64,000 bases of DNA, taken from NCBI RefSeq assembly GCF_002980575.1, contig NZ_PVBS01000001.1, positions 434,001 to 498,000 of the forward strand, written 5' to 3'. A program made the position numbers and the translations under genes. Numbering within the stretch: the stretch's first letter is position 1; each line of letters starts with the position of its first letter. Under the pieces are notes generated by a model. That model was not told the DNA's origin. It made no database searches and saw only the letters and a program-made list of their open reading frames with translations. Shown here piece by piece: positions 26,079 through 34,391 of the stretch. Source of the stretch: Sphingobacterium gobiense (GTDB taxonomy: Bacteria; Bacteroidota; Bacteroidia; Sphingobacteriales; Sphingobacteriaceae).

Positions 26079-28607
26079 TCAATTTGTCTGGCTGATTCTA
26101 TTAACTAAATAACGCGCCGTGATACTTTTTTTTGACTTGACAATCTCGGTCGGCGGGCCTTGGGCAACAAGTTTGCCTCCATCGCTACCGCCTCCCGGAC
26201 CTATGTCAATTACCCAGTCACTTTGTGCAATAACGTCCATGTCATGTTCAACAACAATAACGGTATTGCCAGCATCGACTAGCCTATTGAGTTGAATAAG
26301 CAGTTTTTTAACGTCCGAAGGGTGTAGGCCTGTAGTAGGTTCGTCAAGAATGTAAAGGGTATTCCCGGTTGACGCGCGCTGCAGCTCCGTTGCTAATTTA
26401 ATTCTTTGTGCTTCTCCGCCGGACAATTCGGTAGCAGGTTGTCCTAACCTAAGATATCCTAGGCCCACTTGGCGTACGACGTCCAACGGTCGCTGAATCA
26501 CGTCAATGTCGGCGAAAAAGCTGTATGCTTCATCGACAGTCATCTCCAGCACCTCCGCTATATTTTTATCCCTATAGGTGATGTCTAAAGTTTGCTCATT
26601 GTATCTCGAGCCATGGCAGATAGGGCAGCGGGAATATACGCTTGGTAAAAACATGAGTTCAACCATGATAAAACCTTCCCCTTTGCAGTTACCGCAGCGC
26701 CCAGTGGAAACGTTAAATGAGAACCTCCCAGGATCGTATTTACGTTTTTTTGAAAGCGGTGTGCCGGCAAACAAAGTCCTGATGTGATCGAACAAGCCGG
26801 TGTAGGTGGCAAGATTCGACCTTGGGGTGCGGCCTATGGGCTTCTGGTCGACCACAATTAATCGTTTGACCTTTCCACCTTTAAGCGCTAATGTGCCGGA
26901 ACCAATCGCCGTTAACTCTTCTTCCAAGTGATCTTCCTGGCTGCCGAGATTATCGTTGAGTGGAGCATTGAGGTGTTTAGCTATTTGTTGGACTAAGGCC
27001 TGGCTTACCAAGGTGCTTTTTCCTGATCCAGAGACGCCGGTCACACTCGTGAAGACTCCTAGCGGAAATGATACGTCAAAGTCGATAAGGTTATTTTTGG
27101 TTAGCCCTGTCAACTCGATCCATCCATGTATCTTTCTGTTGAAGTGTGGAAACTTCCTTTTATTAAAGAGATATTTGGCCGTAACTGACGACGCTAAGCT
27201 TTTCAGACCCTCAGGAATTCCGCTGTAGAGTATGTTGCCTCCTTGTTCGCCTGCGTAAGGTCCTACGTCTACTATCCAATCAGCCTGTACAATTACATCG
27301 ATGTCATGTTCGACAATAAATAAAGAATTGCCTGCAGACTTCAGACGATTCAGGGCACCCATCAGTGCTTGAGTATCCGCAGGATGCAATCCCGCCGAGG
27401 GCTCATCCAATACGTAGGTAACGCCGAATAGATTAGTATGTAGCTGGCTTGCCAACCGAAGGCGCTGAAGTTCACCTGCTGACAAGCTAGGGGCTGTCCT
27501 TTCAAGGGTGAGATGGCCTAGTCCGAGGTCCAGTATAGTGTTTAGTCTTCTACAGATATCTTCTCCTATCTGGGAAACTACGGTGTCATTGTCAGTGCCG
27601 GCCTCCATTTTTTTGCTTTCTGAAGAGAAAGAATGTGCATAGGGACTAAAAATTTTGTACAGATCTTTCATCGAAAGACGAGACATTTCTGTGATGTCAA
27701 GCCTCTCGAACTTGACGGACAACGATTCATTCTTCAATCTTTTACCGTCACAAATCGGACATTCGATACTCGTCAGATATCGCTCAGCACGTTTTTTCAT
27801 AGCAGCGCTTTGGGAATTACGGAAAGTATGTAAGACGTATCTCTTAGCGCTTGTGAATGTTCCCATGTAATTCGGTTTAACATTGTTGGCAATAGCGTCC
27901 TGTACTTCTTTCGCATCCATTCTGGGATAAACAGGAACCTCAGGTTGCTCGTCCGTAAAAAGAATCCAGTTGCGGGTCTTTTCGGGCAAGTCTCTCCATG
28001 GTATATCGATATCGTACCCTAAGCTGATAAGGATGTCCTTTTGATTCTGCCCTGCCCATCCAGGAGGCCACGCTTGAATTGCTTTCTGGCGTATGGATAA
28101 CGTGCTGTCAGGAACCATAAGCTCTTCTGTGACGTCAAATACCCGACCTAGCCCTTGACAGTGGGGGCAAGCTCCGGCGGGGTTATTGGGTGAAAACCCT
28201 TCGGCATATATAATTTTCCCGTTTGGCGGATAGTCGCCAGCTCTGGAATATAAAAGCCTTAAAAGATCAGAGAGATTGGTAATGCTTCCTACAGATGAGC
28301 GGATACTGCCAGCACCCCGTCGCTGTTGTAGGGCTACCGCGGGAGGCAAGCCGTCTATTCGATCCACATCGGGTGCTTCCAACTGATTTATGAGGCGTCT
28401 CGCGTATGGCGAAATGGATTCCATATATCGCCGCTGCGCTTCGGCGTATAATGTGCCAAATGCCAAAGATGATTTACCCGAACCGGAAATTCCCGTAAAT
28501 ACAACCATCGCATTCCTGGGAATTTCGACGTTCACATTTTTCAGGTTATGCGTTCGCGCCCCTTTAATTGTTACAAATCCTGACGCATTAAATTCCTGCT
28601 TATTCAT
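26079..28607 (-). CDS. uvrA: Class II UvrA-like ATPase (UvrA2)
   Basis: An 842-residue protein with two ABC ATPase halves: Walker A motifs GISGSGKSS and GVSGSGKST, signature motifs LSAGE and LSGGE, and Walker B VLDEPSAGLH and ILDEPTTGLH. Zinc-binding cysteine pairs are visible (CPHCQGLG, CPICDG, CGNCKGEG, CPICHG). It is about 100 residues shorter than housekeeping UvrA (about 940), and the region that binds UvrB is missing after the first Walker A part. This is the pattern of UvrA2 proteins, linked to DNA-damage tolerance or drug resistance rather than core excision repair. It is a single-gene unit; a candidate promoter lies at 28713-28720. Confidence 0.92.
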   Translation of the reverse strand: MNKQEFNASGFVTIKGARTHNLKNVNVEIPRNAMVVFTGISGSGKSSLAFGTLYAEAQRRYMESISPYARRLINQLEAPDVDRIDGLPPAVALQQRRGAGSIRSSVGSITNLSDLLRLLYSRAGDYPPNGKIIYAEGFSPNNPAGACPHCQGLGRVFDVTEELMVPDSTLSIRQKAIQAWPPGWAGQNQKDILISLGYDIDIPWRDLPEKTRNWILFTDEQPEVPVYPRMDAKEVQDAIANNVKPNYMGTFTSAKRYVLHTFRNSQSAAMKKRAERYLTSIECPICDGKRLKNESLSVKFERLDITEMSRLSMKDLYKIFSPYAHSFSSESKKMEAGTDNDTVVSQIGEDICRRLNTILDLGLGHLTLERTAPSLSAGELQRLRLASQLHTNLFGVTYVLDEPSAGLHPADTQALMGALNRLKSAGNSLFIVEHDIDVIVQADWIVDVGPYAGEQGGNILYSGIPEGLKSLASSVTAKYLFNKRKFPHFNRKIHGWIELTGLTKNNLIDFDVSFPLGVFTSVTGVSGSGKSTLVSQALVQQIAKHLNAPLNDNLGSQEDHLEEELTAIGSGTLALKGGKVKRLIVVDQKPIGRTPRSNLATYTGLFDHIRTLFAGTPLSKKRKYDPGRFSFNVSTGRCGNCKGEGFIMVELMFLPSVYSRCPICHGSRYNEQTLDITYRDKNIAEVLEMTVDEAYSFFADIDVIQRPLDVVRQVGLGYLRLGQPATELSGGEAQRIKLATELQRASTGNTLYILDEPTTGLHPSDVKKLLIQLNRLVDAGNTVIVVEHDMDVIAQSDWVIDIGPGGGSDGGKLVAQGPPTEIVKSKKSITARYLVNRISQTN

Positions 28608-29256
28608 CGTTATTTCAAACTTTTGTGTTTTTTCAATTGCACCGATCTATCAGCATCGACATGCGTTTATGTTAAATATCTTGTCCACGCTGGCTGGCGT
28701 ATGCTATTGCCACAAAGGTATTGCGTTCATCCGAGATGGCTTAATGATAGACATCAATATTTATCAACATGTCGTTAGATCCGTCGTGTAACCATGTCAA
28801 GTGAATTTCTGTTGTCGTTTTGACAGTTCCCGAAGTGGACGACGTCACGCCCGCGGGTAAAAGATTAAGACAAATGTTAAAATACGTGAAAAGGCATTTT
28901 TTAATAAAGTATACAGTGACACCTCCGAACTATTCGCATGACCCCACCTACAGGGTAATATAGTAAAGGTTGTCCGGTTCTATTGTTTTAGAAAAAATTA
29001 CTTATTTGTTGTGTGTGCAACTATACAGGCTGGCGAAGTATCTTTTTTTTTGGCTTAATTTTAGATATATCCATAAAACATTGTTATAGAACGATAGGGG
29101 CATGTGGTAAGTAGTAAAAAAATAGAAAACAACTTTCTGAAGAGATAATTCAGGAAAAATATTTACTACGTTCCTGTGTAAATGTTGTTTATACGACATG
29201 TGTTCTTTTTGGATACAAAATACACCTTTTGTCTATAGGAATGAGCAAAGAGTACA
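28608..29256. other. 649-base non-coding gap between uvrA2 and the HTH gene
   Basis: No gene is supported here. It contains a minus-strand TACCTTTG (28713-28720), an exact -7 match that could drive uvrA2 with a leader of about 100 bases, and a widely spaced inverted repeat TGTCAA (28795-28800) / TTGACA (28820-28825). The right half is AT-rich. No tRNA, riboswitch or insertion-sequence end was recognised. Confidence 0.5.
28713..28720 (-). promoter_or_regulatory. Candidate -7 element for uvrA2
   Basis: On the minus strand the bases read TACCTTTG followed by TGG, an exact match to TAnnTTTG. It would give a leader of roughly 100 bases to the ATG at 28607. No -33 TTG at standard spacing was found. 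Confidence 0.4.
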
Positions 29257-29619
29257 ATGAAAAAGAGCAGAAAAGACACACAAATAGAAGCTGTGAAGGC
29301 TATTCTTGCAGGAGAGTTATTATTGGAAGAAGCCATGGAGAAATATGACGTTAGAGATAAACGGACAATTTTAAACTGGATGAAATCCATTTCGCCCTTA
29401 ATCCAGAACAAGACTGAACCAGTCCCCGATGTTCACGAGTACGTGATAAAAGAGAACTCACTATTAAGAAGAGTGATCGGCCTGCAGGATCAATTGCGGG
29501 AGCTTGAAGAGAAAAACGCGCAGATCCTAGCGCAACGGAATGTCTTGATGGACAAGGTAACCCGGCTAGAGCTCAAACTACAAGTCCAAGACAACTACGA
29601 AACAACTTCGGACGTATAA
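29257..29619 (+). CDS. Small transposase-type HTH protein with coiled coil
   Basis: A 120-residue protein. Residues 1-50 form an IS3-OrfA/transposase_8-like helix-turn-helix (AGELLLEEAMEKYDVRDKR, then TILNWMK); residues about 65-112 are a leucine-rich coiled coil (LLRRVIGLQDQLRELEEKNA). This resembles the first reading frame of IS3-like elements, but no catalytic second frame and no terminal repeats follow. It is either an orphaned insertion-sequence remnant or a small DNA-binding protein derived from one. The frame is intact with an ATG start and TAA stop. Confidence 0.65.
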   Translation: MKKSRKDTQIEAVKAILAGELLLEEAMEKYDVRDKRTILNWMKSISPLIQNKTEPVPDVHEYVIKENSLLRRVIGLQDQLRELEEKNAQILAQRNVLMDKVTRLELKLQVQDNYETTSDV

Positions 29620-29813
29620 TTTCTATCGACGATCGTGGATGCCTTCTACTGCCGTATTTGGCAATACTGCGTTGAACAGGATACCTCTAGATATGTCCGA
29701 TCTACCGTCATGAGCGATAATAGACTACTGTTACGGGTATGTTTGTGAATGTTAAAGCTGATCCTGGTACGCAAGTTTTCAAAGAGCTTTGGGGAAACTT
29801 TTTGATGGATTTT

Positions 29814-29972
29814 AATCAGTTTACTTTTTCCGACCCTGCCGAATCTACATACTTGGCTTGGTATGCTATGGCTGATGGTTTCGATGGCTTTTTGCGATGG
29901 GCCTTTAATTCCTGGGTGGAAAACCCGTTGCATGATTCCCGATTCAGGACTTGGCCCGCCGGAGATACATAT
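29814..29972 (+). pseudogene. Fragment of a DUF4091-type glycoside hydrolase
   Basis: An open frame from an ATG at 29739 to a stop at 30030 contains a core matching the C-terminal part of DUF4091 (GH123-like) enzymes: NQFTFSDPAESTYLAWYA, GFDGFLRWAFNSWVENPL and DSRFRTWPAGDTY. The matching part covers about 53 codons (29814-29972); sequence on either side within the frame does not look like the family, and the YPG segment that normally follows GDTY is missing. The full enzyme would be 500 or more residues, so this is a decayed piece. Confidence 0.6.
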
Positions 29973-30076
29973 AAAAGTTTTTATGACTTGCTTTCTACAT
30001 TCTTGCTTGCTAAGGAACGGCTTTGTGAGTAACTTGGGGTATTCATTTTAAAAAATATTGTTCAAATTAGCATAAC

Positions 30077-31141
30077 ATGGCTAAACTATTCAGTCCACTA
30101 TCAATTAAAGGAGTTACTTTAAAAAATAGAATCGTCGTTTCACCGATGTGTCAATATTCTGCCGTGGATGGCTTTGCCAATGACTGGCATTTGGTGCACC
30201 TCGGTAGCTTTGCGGTCGGTGGAGCCGCCCTAATTTTGATAGAAGCAACCGGTGTTTCGCCCGAGGCTCGGATATCAGTATCCGATCTGGGACTATGGAA
30301 AGACGAGCAGATAGAAAAGCTGGCGCAGATCAACGCATTTGTAAAACAGCAAGGGGCTGTTCCCGGCATCCAGTTGGCGCATGCAGGTCGAAAAGCCAGT
30401 ACGATGGTTCCGTGGGAGGGTCGTGATGAAGTGAAGCCGGAGAACGGTGGTTGGCAGACCGTCGCTCCGTCAGCGATACCGTACGCCGGCAATTACCCAA
30501 AACCCTTAGCGTTGGATGCAGAAGGTATTCAAAAGGTAATTGCGGATTTTACAGCAGCGGCCGAGCGGGCATTAAAGGCGGGGTTTGAGGTGATTGAAAT
30601 ACACGCGTCGCATGGCTACCTGCTACATCAGTTTCTTTCGCCCCTGAGCAACCACCGTAGCGATGCATATGGTGGTAGTTTTGAAAATCGGATTCGGTTG
30701 TTACTAGAGGTGCTGGATGGTGTACAGTCGGTTTTACCGCGCGAAAAACCTTTGTTTGTACGTATGCCGGGTTCGGATTGGGCTGCAGGTGGATGGACGC
30801 CAGATGATGCCTCAGCACTCGCACAAATTTTAAAAGACAGAAGCGTAGACGTGATGGATGTGACCAGTGGTGGTGTGGTAAGCCATCAGAAAATAGCCGT
30901 TGGACCGGCTTATCAAACACCTTTTGCAGCAAAAGTAAAACGGGAAACGGGCGCATTGACGTCTACCGCCGGATTGATTACGAATGCGGTACAAGCAGAA
31001 TCTATCTTAGTCAATGAGGAAGCGGATTTAATTATGGTCGCTCGGGAGTTTTTAAGAGATCCCCATTTTCCGCTAAGAGCAGCCCGCGATTTGAAAGTGC
31101 ACATCGACTGGCCCGTGCAATATGAACGGGCGCAATGGTAG
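30077..31141 (+). CDS. NADPH:flavin oxidoreductase of the old yellow enzyme family (YqjM/NamA type)
   Basis: A 354-residue FMN-dependent TIM-barrel ene-reductase. It has the YqjM-type features Cys25 and Tyr27 (SPMCQY), LAHAGRK, the substrate-binding histidines in IHASHGY, FLSPLSNHRSDAYGGS with ENR, and GREFLRDP-like VAREFLRDP near the end. Such enzymes reduce activated carbon-carbon double bonds, nitro-compounds and other electrophiles with NADPH in the cytoplasm. It is followed 66 bases later by a TspO-like gene on the same strand; a shared transcript is possible. Confidence 0.93.
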   Translation: MAKLFSPLSIKGVTLKNRIVVSPMCQYSAVDGFANDWHLVHLGSFAVGGAALILIEATGVSPEARISVSDLGLWKDEQIEKLAQINAFVKQQGAVPGIQLAHAGRKASTMVPWEGRDEVKPENGGWQTVAPSAIPYAGNYPKPLALDAEGIQKVIADFTAAAERALKAGFEVIEIHASHGYLLHQFLSPLSNHRSDAYGGSFENRIRLLLEVLDGVQSVLPREKPLFVRMPGSDWAAGGWTPDDASALAQILKDRSVDVMDVTSGGVVSHQKIAVGPAYQTPFAAKVKRETGALTSTAGLITNAVQAESILVNEEADLIMVAREFLRDPHFPLRAARDLKVHIDWPVQYERAQW

Positions 31142-31207
31142 TGGAAAAACTTACAAACAAAATTAAGCCACTATGGTTTTTATTAGGTAAACCCTTAGAT
31201 TAGTTGT

Positions 31208-31993
31208 ATGAAAACTACGCTTCCCATAGCTAATGGTGTCGCTCTGATTATCACCATTTTTCTCAATTATTATGCTAATACAGGCATATTTAACGGCAAT
31301 ACTATGGGAACGGTGTCGGATAGATACGCTAATTTTTTCACGCCGGCTGGATACGCATTTTCGATCTGGGGGATTATTTACCTCGGATTATTAGGTTTCG
31401 TTATCTATACTGGGCGCAGTCTTTTCACAAAGAAGGAAACGGATCTTACTGTTTTTAAAATAGGGTGGCTTTTTGTGCTGAGTTGCCTAGCCAATGTACT
31501 CTGGGTTGTCGCATGGTTAAATGATTATTTTGGGCTTTCGGTAATCATTATGATCGCACTGTTTGCTTGCCTTTTGAGGATTATATTGGTAACACGGATG
31601 GAATTGGATCATCACCCGTTTAGAAAATATCTTTTTGTATTCTGGCCGTTCGCACTGTACGCGGGCTGGGTGTCTGTTGCGTTGATTGCCAATATTGCTG
31701 CTTGGCTCACAAAGATAAGCTGGGACGGCTGGGGCATTTCGGCGGTGACATGGACCGTTATTATGATAGGGGTGGCGGGCTTAGTCAATGTTTTTATGAT
31801 CGTAACGCGTAATCTTCGTGAATATGGCTTAGTCGGCATCTGGGCCCTGATCGCGATTTCCGTGGCTAATAACACGGCTGATGGGAGTAGCACCGTGGTC
31901 TATGCGTGTTATATTGTCACGTTTGTTATCCTTATTTTTATCGTGCTCAATGCCATGAAAAACCGTAGGCTTTCAAAGGATGCTCTTCATTGA
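31208..31993 (+). CDS. TspO/MBR-related tryptophan-rich membrane protein
   Basis: A 261-residue integral membrane protein with seven to eight hydrophobic segments. The motif FFTPAGYAFSIWGIIYLGLL (about 43-62) and several membrane-embedded tryptophans resemble the long TspO/MBR-like 'tryptophan-rich sensory protein' group, which is larger than canonical TspO (about 160 residues). Canonical TspO binds tetrapyrroles; for this long branch the role is not known. It lies downstream of the flavin oxidoreductase gene. Confidence 0.75.
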   Translation: MKTTLPIANGVALIITIFLNYYANTGIFNGNTMGTVSDRYANFFTPAGYAFSIWGIIYLGLLGFVIYTGRSLFTKKETDLTVFKIGWLFVLSCLANVLWVVAWLNDYFGLSVIIMIALFACLLRIILVTRMELDHHPFRKYLFVFWPFALYAGWVSVALIANIAAWLTKISWDGWGISAVTWTVIMIGVAGLVNVFMIVTRNLREYGLVGIWALIAISVANNTADGSSTVVYACYIVTFVILIFIVLNAMKNRRLSKDALH

Positions 31994-32113
31994 TTCTATG
32001 CTTATCGCGGTAAGGATTGAGATCTTCGCCTGCGGTATCCTGTATTCGTATGTATAGATACGATACGTATGTTGCTGCCGGCAATGCCATAATCTTGTGG
32101 ACCGATATGGACG

Positions 32114-32905
32114 TTATTTCCCTTGCTCTACTCGTTTTAATGCTTCGTCGTGTTTGGATCTAAACTTAAAGTTTTGAAAACCGTGATCTGTCGGTATATC
32201 CAATTCGAAGCTTTTCAGTTCCGAAATTTCGATTTTCAGGTTCTGGCCGTTGAAGTCTAACACGTGTCCGCCTTGTTTGGTGTCGGCAGAAAGAAAATGC
32301 AGATGAAAACCGCTTATCTGTATTCCTTGCAAATATTCTGGGAGATGATAACCAATCAATGTCCCTGCGGTGTTTTGGATGTCAAAAAATTGTTGTCTGT
32401 CTAAAATCGTGGAAAGTACGGGAAAAGGCTCTTTTTTCACGGGTGGAAACGCTCGTGTTTTCATTTTATTGAACTCGCCCGTGATTTTAATGGCGTACAT
32501 GCCATTTACACTCGACAATTCGTTTTTTATAGCTTCCAATAGATCCGTTTGTTCAGTAGCATTATTAACATGGAATACGGTGTCTGCCTTGAAGAAAGTA
32601 ACCGTGGAAAAAGCGGTTTTGTAAACGTCGTCTAATTGTACGGTTTCGCCTGAAGCCTTTGTCTGATATGCTTTTCCGTCAAGCATCGTCAGTTCGCCGT
32701 CCAACATATCAGGAGCACCGATGCCAAAATCGCCTTTTAGTTTTAAGTCTTTGATTGGTAACGTACCTTTGTAAAGACCACCGATAAAAGCCTCGATAAC
32801 ACCATAATTGTATAATATATTGTGTCTTGGTGCCGTGGTTTGTTGTGAAAAGCCGTTTAGACTAACGCAGATGAAGACTGCAGTCAGCATATTGCTTAAT
32901 TTCAT
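32114..32905 (-). CDS. budA: Acetolactate decarboxylase with signal peptide
   Basis: A 263-residue enzyme that converts 2-acetolactate to acetoin. From the chosen ATG (32905) residues 1-21 are a signal peptide (TAVFICVSLNGFSQQ), so the mature enzyme is exported. The zinc ligands His201, His203 (FHLHF) and His214 (GGHVLDF), plus Glu71 and Arg151, are in register with the crystallised family members. A longer frame begins at 32983 but overlaps the upstream SDR gene and has no family similarity before the signal peptide. The gene follows an SDR gene on the same strand that could reduce acetoin to butanediol. Confidence 0.9.
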   Translation of the reverse strand: MKLSNMLTAVFICVSLNGFSQQTTAPRHNILYNYGVIEAFIGGLYKGTLPIKDLKLKGDFGIGAPDMLDGELTMLDGKAYQTKASGETVQLDDVYKTAFSTVTFFKADTVFHVNNATEQTDLLEAIKNELSSVNGMYAIKITGEFNKMKTRAFPPVKKEPFPVLSTILDRQQFFDIQNTAGTLIGYHLPEYLQGIQISGFHLHFLSADTKQGGHVLDFNGQNLKIEISELKSFELDIPTDHGFQNFKFRSKHDEALKRVEQGK

Positions 32906-32960
32906 TTTTCTTATCGTATATATTTGATTATCATTTTTTCCAAAGCACCTTTGTCTTGTT

Positions 32961-33710
32961 TTATACCGCTGTATAGCCACCATCTATATTGTAGTAGCTA
33001 CCATTAATGAATGTGGCTTCATCCGTGCTCAAAAACAGCGCTAGGTTAGCTACTTCTTCTGCTTTACCGAGCCTGCCAATCGGGTGTTTCGCTATTAAGG
33101 CATCCTTTTGCTCTGCAGGAAGAAGATCCAATAGAGGCGTATCAATATAGCCTGGGCCGATTGCATTGACTCTGATGTTCTGACTAGCATATTCCACACC
33201 AAAGTTACGCGTTAATCCCAGCACAGCATGTTTAGCAGTGGCATAACCCACCGAAGCCGGCACCGCTGTGATGCTGTGGATAGATCCCATATTGACAATG
33301 GCACCGCCACCATTTTTCAGCATTTGCTGTGTCGCGTATTTGCAGCCATAGAAGACGCCATTAAGGTTGATGTCGATAATGGTTTTCCAGTCTTCGATGC
33401 TCACGTCTGCACCCATAGCCTGCGTGCCGCCAATACCCGCGTTGTTGCATGCAATGTCCAACCGGCCGTATTGTTCGACGGTCCTTGTAACCAGGCGTTC
33501 TACATCTTCTGCTGATGCCGTATCTGCTTTTACAAAAATAGCATCACCGCCTTCTTTCTTGATAAGTTCAACCACCTCATTTCCGTGAGGTTCGTTGATA
33601 TCTGAAACAACTACTTTAGCTCCTTCTTGTGCGTATAGCATTGCAATGGCTTTGCCGATGCCGGAACCGGCTCCCGTGACATAGGCCACTTTATCTTGTA
33701 ACTTACTCAT
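32961..33710 (-). CDS. Short-chain dehydrogenase/reductase (SDR)
   Basis: A 249-residue classical SDR with TGAGSGIG (12-19), NNAGIGG, the catalytic serine in NMGSIHS, the YATAK active-site pair and the terminal YNIDGGY. It is of the glucose/acetoin dehydrogenase type. Its stop is 56 bases upstream of the acetolactate decarboxylase start on the same strand, suggesting one transcript and a role as acetoin/diacetyl reductase; that substrate is inference from context. It is similar in type to the SDR at 13561-14343 but clearly a different gene. Confidence 0.9.
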   Translation of the reverse strand: MSKLQDKVAYVTGAGSGIGKAIAMLYAQEGAKVVVSDINEPHGNEVVELIKKEGGDAIFVKADTASAEDVERLVTRTVEQYGRLDIACNNAGIGGTQAMGADVSIEDWKTIIDINLNGVFYGCKYATQQMLKNGGGAIVNMGSIHSITAVPASVGYATAKHAVLGLTRNFGVEYASQNIRVNAIGPGYIDTPLLDLLPAEQKDALIAKHPIGRLGKAEEVANLALFLSTDEATFINGSYYNIDGGYTAV

Positions 33711-34011
33711 AGTGATTAATTTTTATTGATTAAATTTACGAAAATTTAAATAGGTGCGAGATTCTAATCTTCTTTTTCGGAAGTCTAGTTTCTTACTTCA
33801 ACCTAAATTCGTCCTTCAACTTGCCGTTCAGGTCAAATGCTTTGTATATAAGCGAATCGTCATTGACGGTAATAATCTGATACATTTGCGTGTCGACGTA
33901 GGATACTTTACTGTCTACATAAGCCGATGAGTGAAAGGACGAATAGATGGGCGGCGCTTAGGTTTCCGTCAATATGCGGGCGGATCTGTTGCCGAAGCTC
34001 TCGTATGGCTT
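33711..34011. other. Degenerate region with a gene fragment
   Basis: No intact gene. The minus strand carries the C-terminal fragment described at 33793-33957 and, between it and the truncated sigma gene, about 50 bases that read MVKAIRELRQQIRPHIDGN in a third frame; I do not recognise that piece. The right end joins the stop of the truncated sigma factor. Confidence 0.5.
33793..33957 (-). pseudogene. Unidentified C-terminal gene fragment
   Basis: A minus-strand frame open between two stops encodes about 54 residues: SSFHSSAYVDSKVSYVDTQ, then MYQIITVNDDSLIYKAF and DLNGKLKDEFRLK before the stop. The alternating strand pattern and the closing G.L.DEF.L look like the C-terminal beta-domain of a secreted Bacteroidota protein, possibly a metallophosphoesterase, but the family is not certain. 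No start codon or N-terminal part exists nearby. Confidence 0.35.
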
Positions 34012-34206
34012 TTACCATGCGTGTTCTGATTGCATCGTTTCCGACCTGCCTGTAGAGACAAGTTCCCACCATCGTATAAACGTTGCTTGGACGATTTCTT
34101 CAGCCACATAAGTGCTGCCTGTTCTTTTTAGCACGAAGGCGTACAACATACGATGTTGTTGAGCGTATAAAGTTTCAAACCGACGTTCTAGCAGACTTCT
34201 AGTCAT
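34012..34206 (-). pseudogene. Truncated ECF sigma factor (region 2 only)
   Basis: An ATG at 34206 starts a 64-codon frame whose protein covers sigma region 2: FETLYAQQHRMLYAFVLKR, then AEEIVQATFIRWWE. It stops at 34012, and sequence beyond shows no region 4 in any frame. ECF sigma factors are normally 180-200 residues, so about two thirds are missing. It lies next to another gene fragment, so it is a remnant of a lost sigma/FecR/SusCD cassette or of a stand-alone sigma gene. Confidence 0.7.
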
Positions 34207-34335
34207 GATGTTCTCTGAATCGTATACGATATGACTACAAATTACCGGTTTTTACTATTAAGATAGCGTTAAATTTGACGAATTAGTAATGTTAACACTA
34301 TGTCTTTTAAATTTTAAAATTGTTTTGTTTTTATC

Positions 34336-34376
34336 TAGAATAAATCTAAATTCGCATAATTTAAAATCAGTCTAAA
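34336..34376. promoter_or_regulatory. Cluster of TCTAAA-type inverted repeats before the TonB receptor
   Basis: The AT-rich leader holds TAGA-ATAAA-TCTA (34336-34348), the perfect TAAATT-CGCAT-AATTTA (34347-34363) and TTTAAAATCAGTCTAAA (34360-34376). Half-sites TCTAAA recur at 34345 and 34371. Metal-dependent repressors of the Fur or DtxR type use such spaced palindromes, which would suit a siderophore receptor. The assignment is inference. Confidence 0.35.
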
Positions 34377-34391
34377 CAATTTTGATTTGTC

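Noticed and set aside
28390..28791. A 133-codon plus-strand open frame
   Set aside because: Most of it is antisense to the N-terminal part of uvrA2 and the rest covers non-coding sequence; no motif or start context supports it.
29646..29933. A 95-codon minus-strand open frame over the DUF4091 fragment
   Set aside because: The plus strand clearly encodes the recognisable DUF4091 motifs; the minus frame has no similarity and is a shadow.
32050..32070. CGTAT/ATACG-rich hairpin between convergent genes
   Set aside because: The stem has a bulge and no T-run follows on either strand; chance cannot be excluded.
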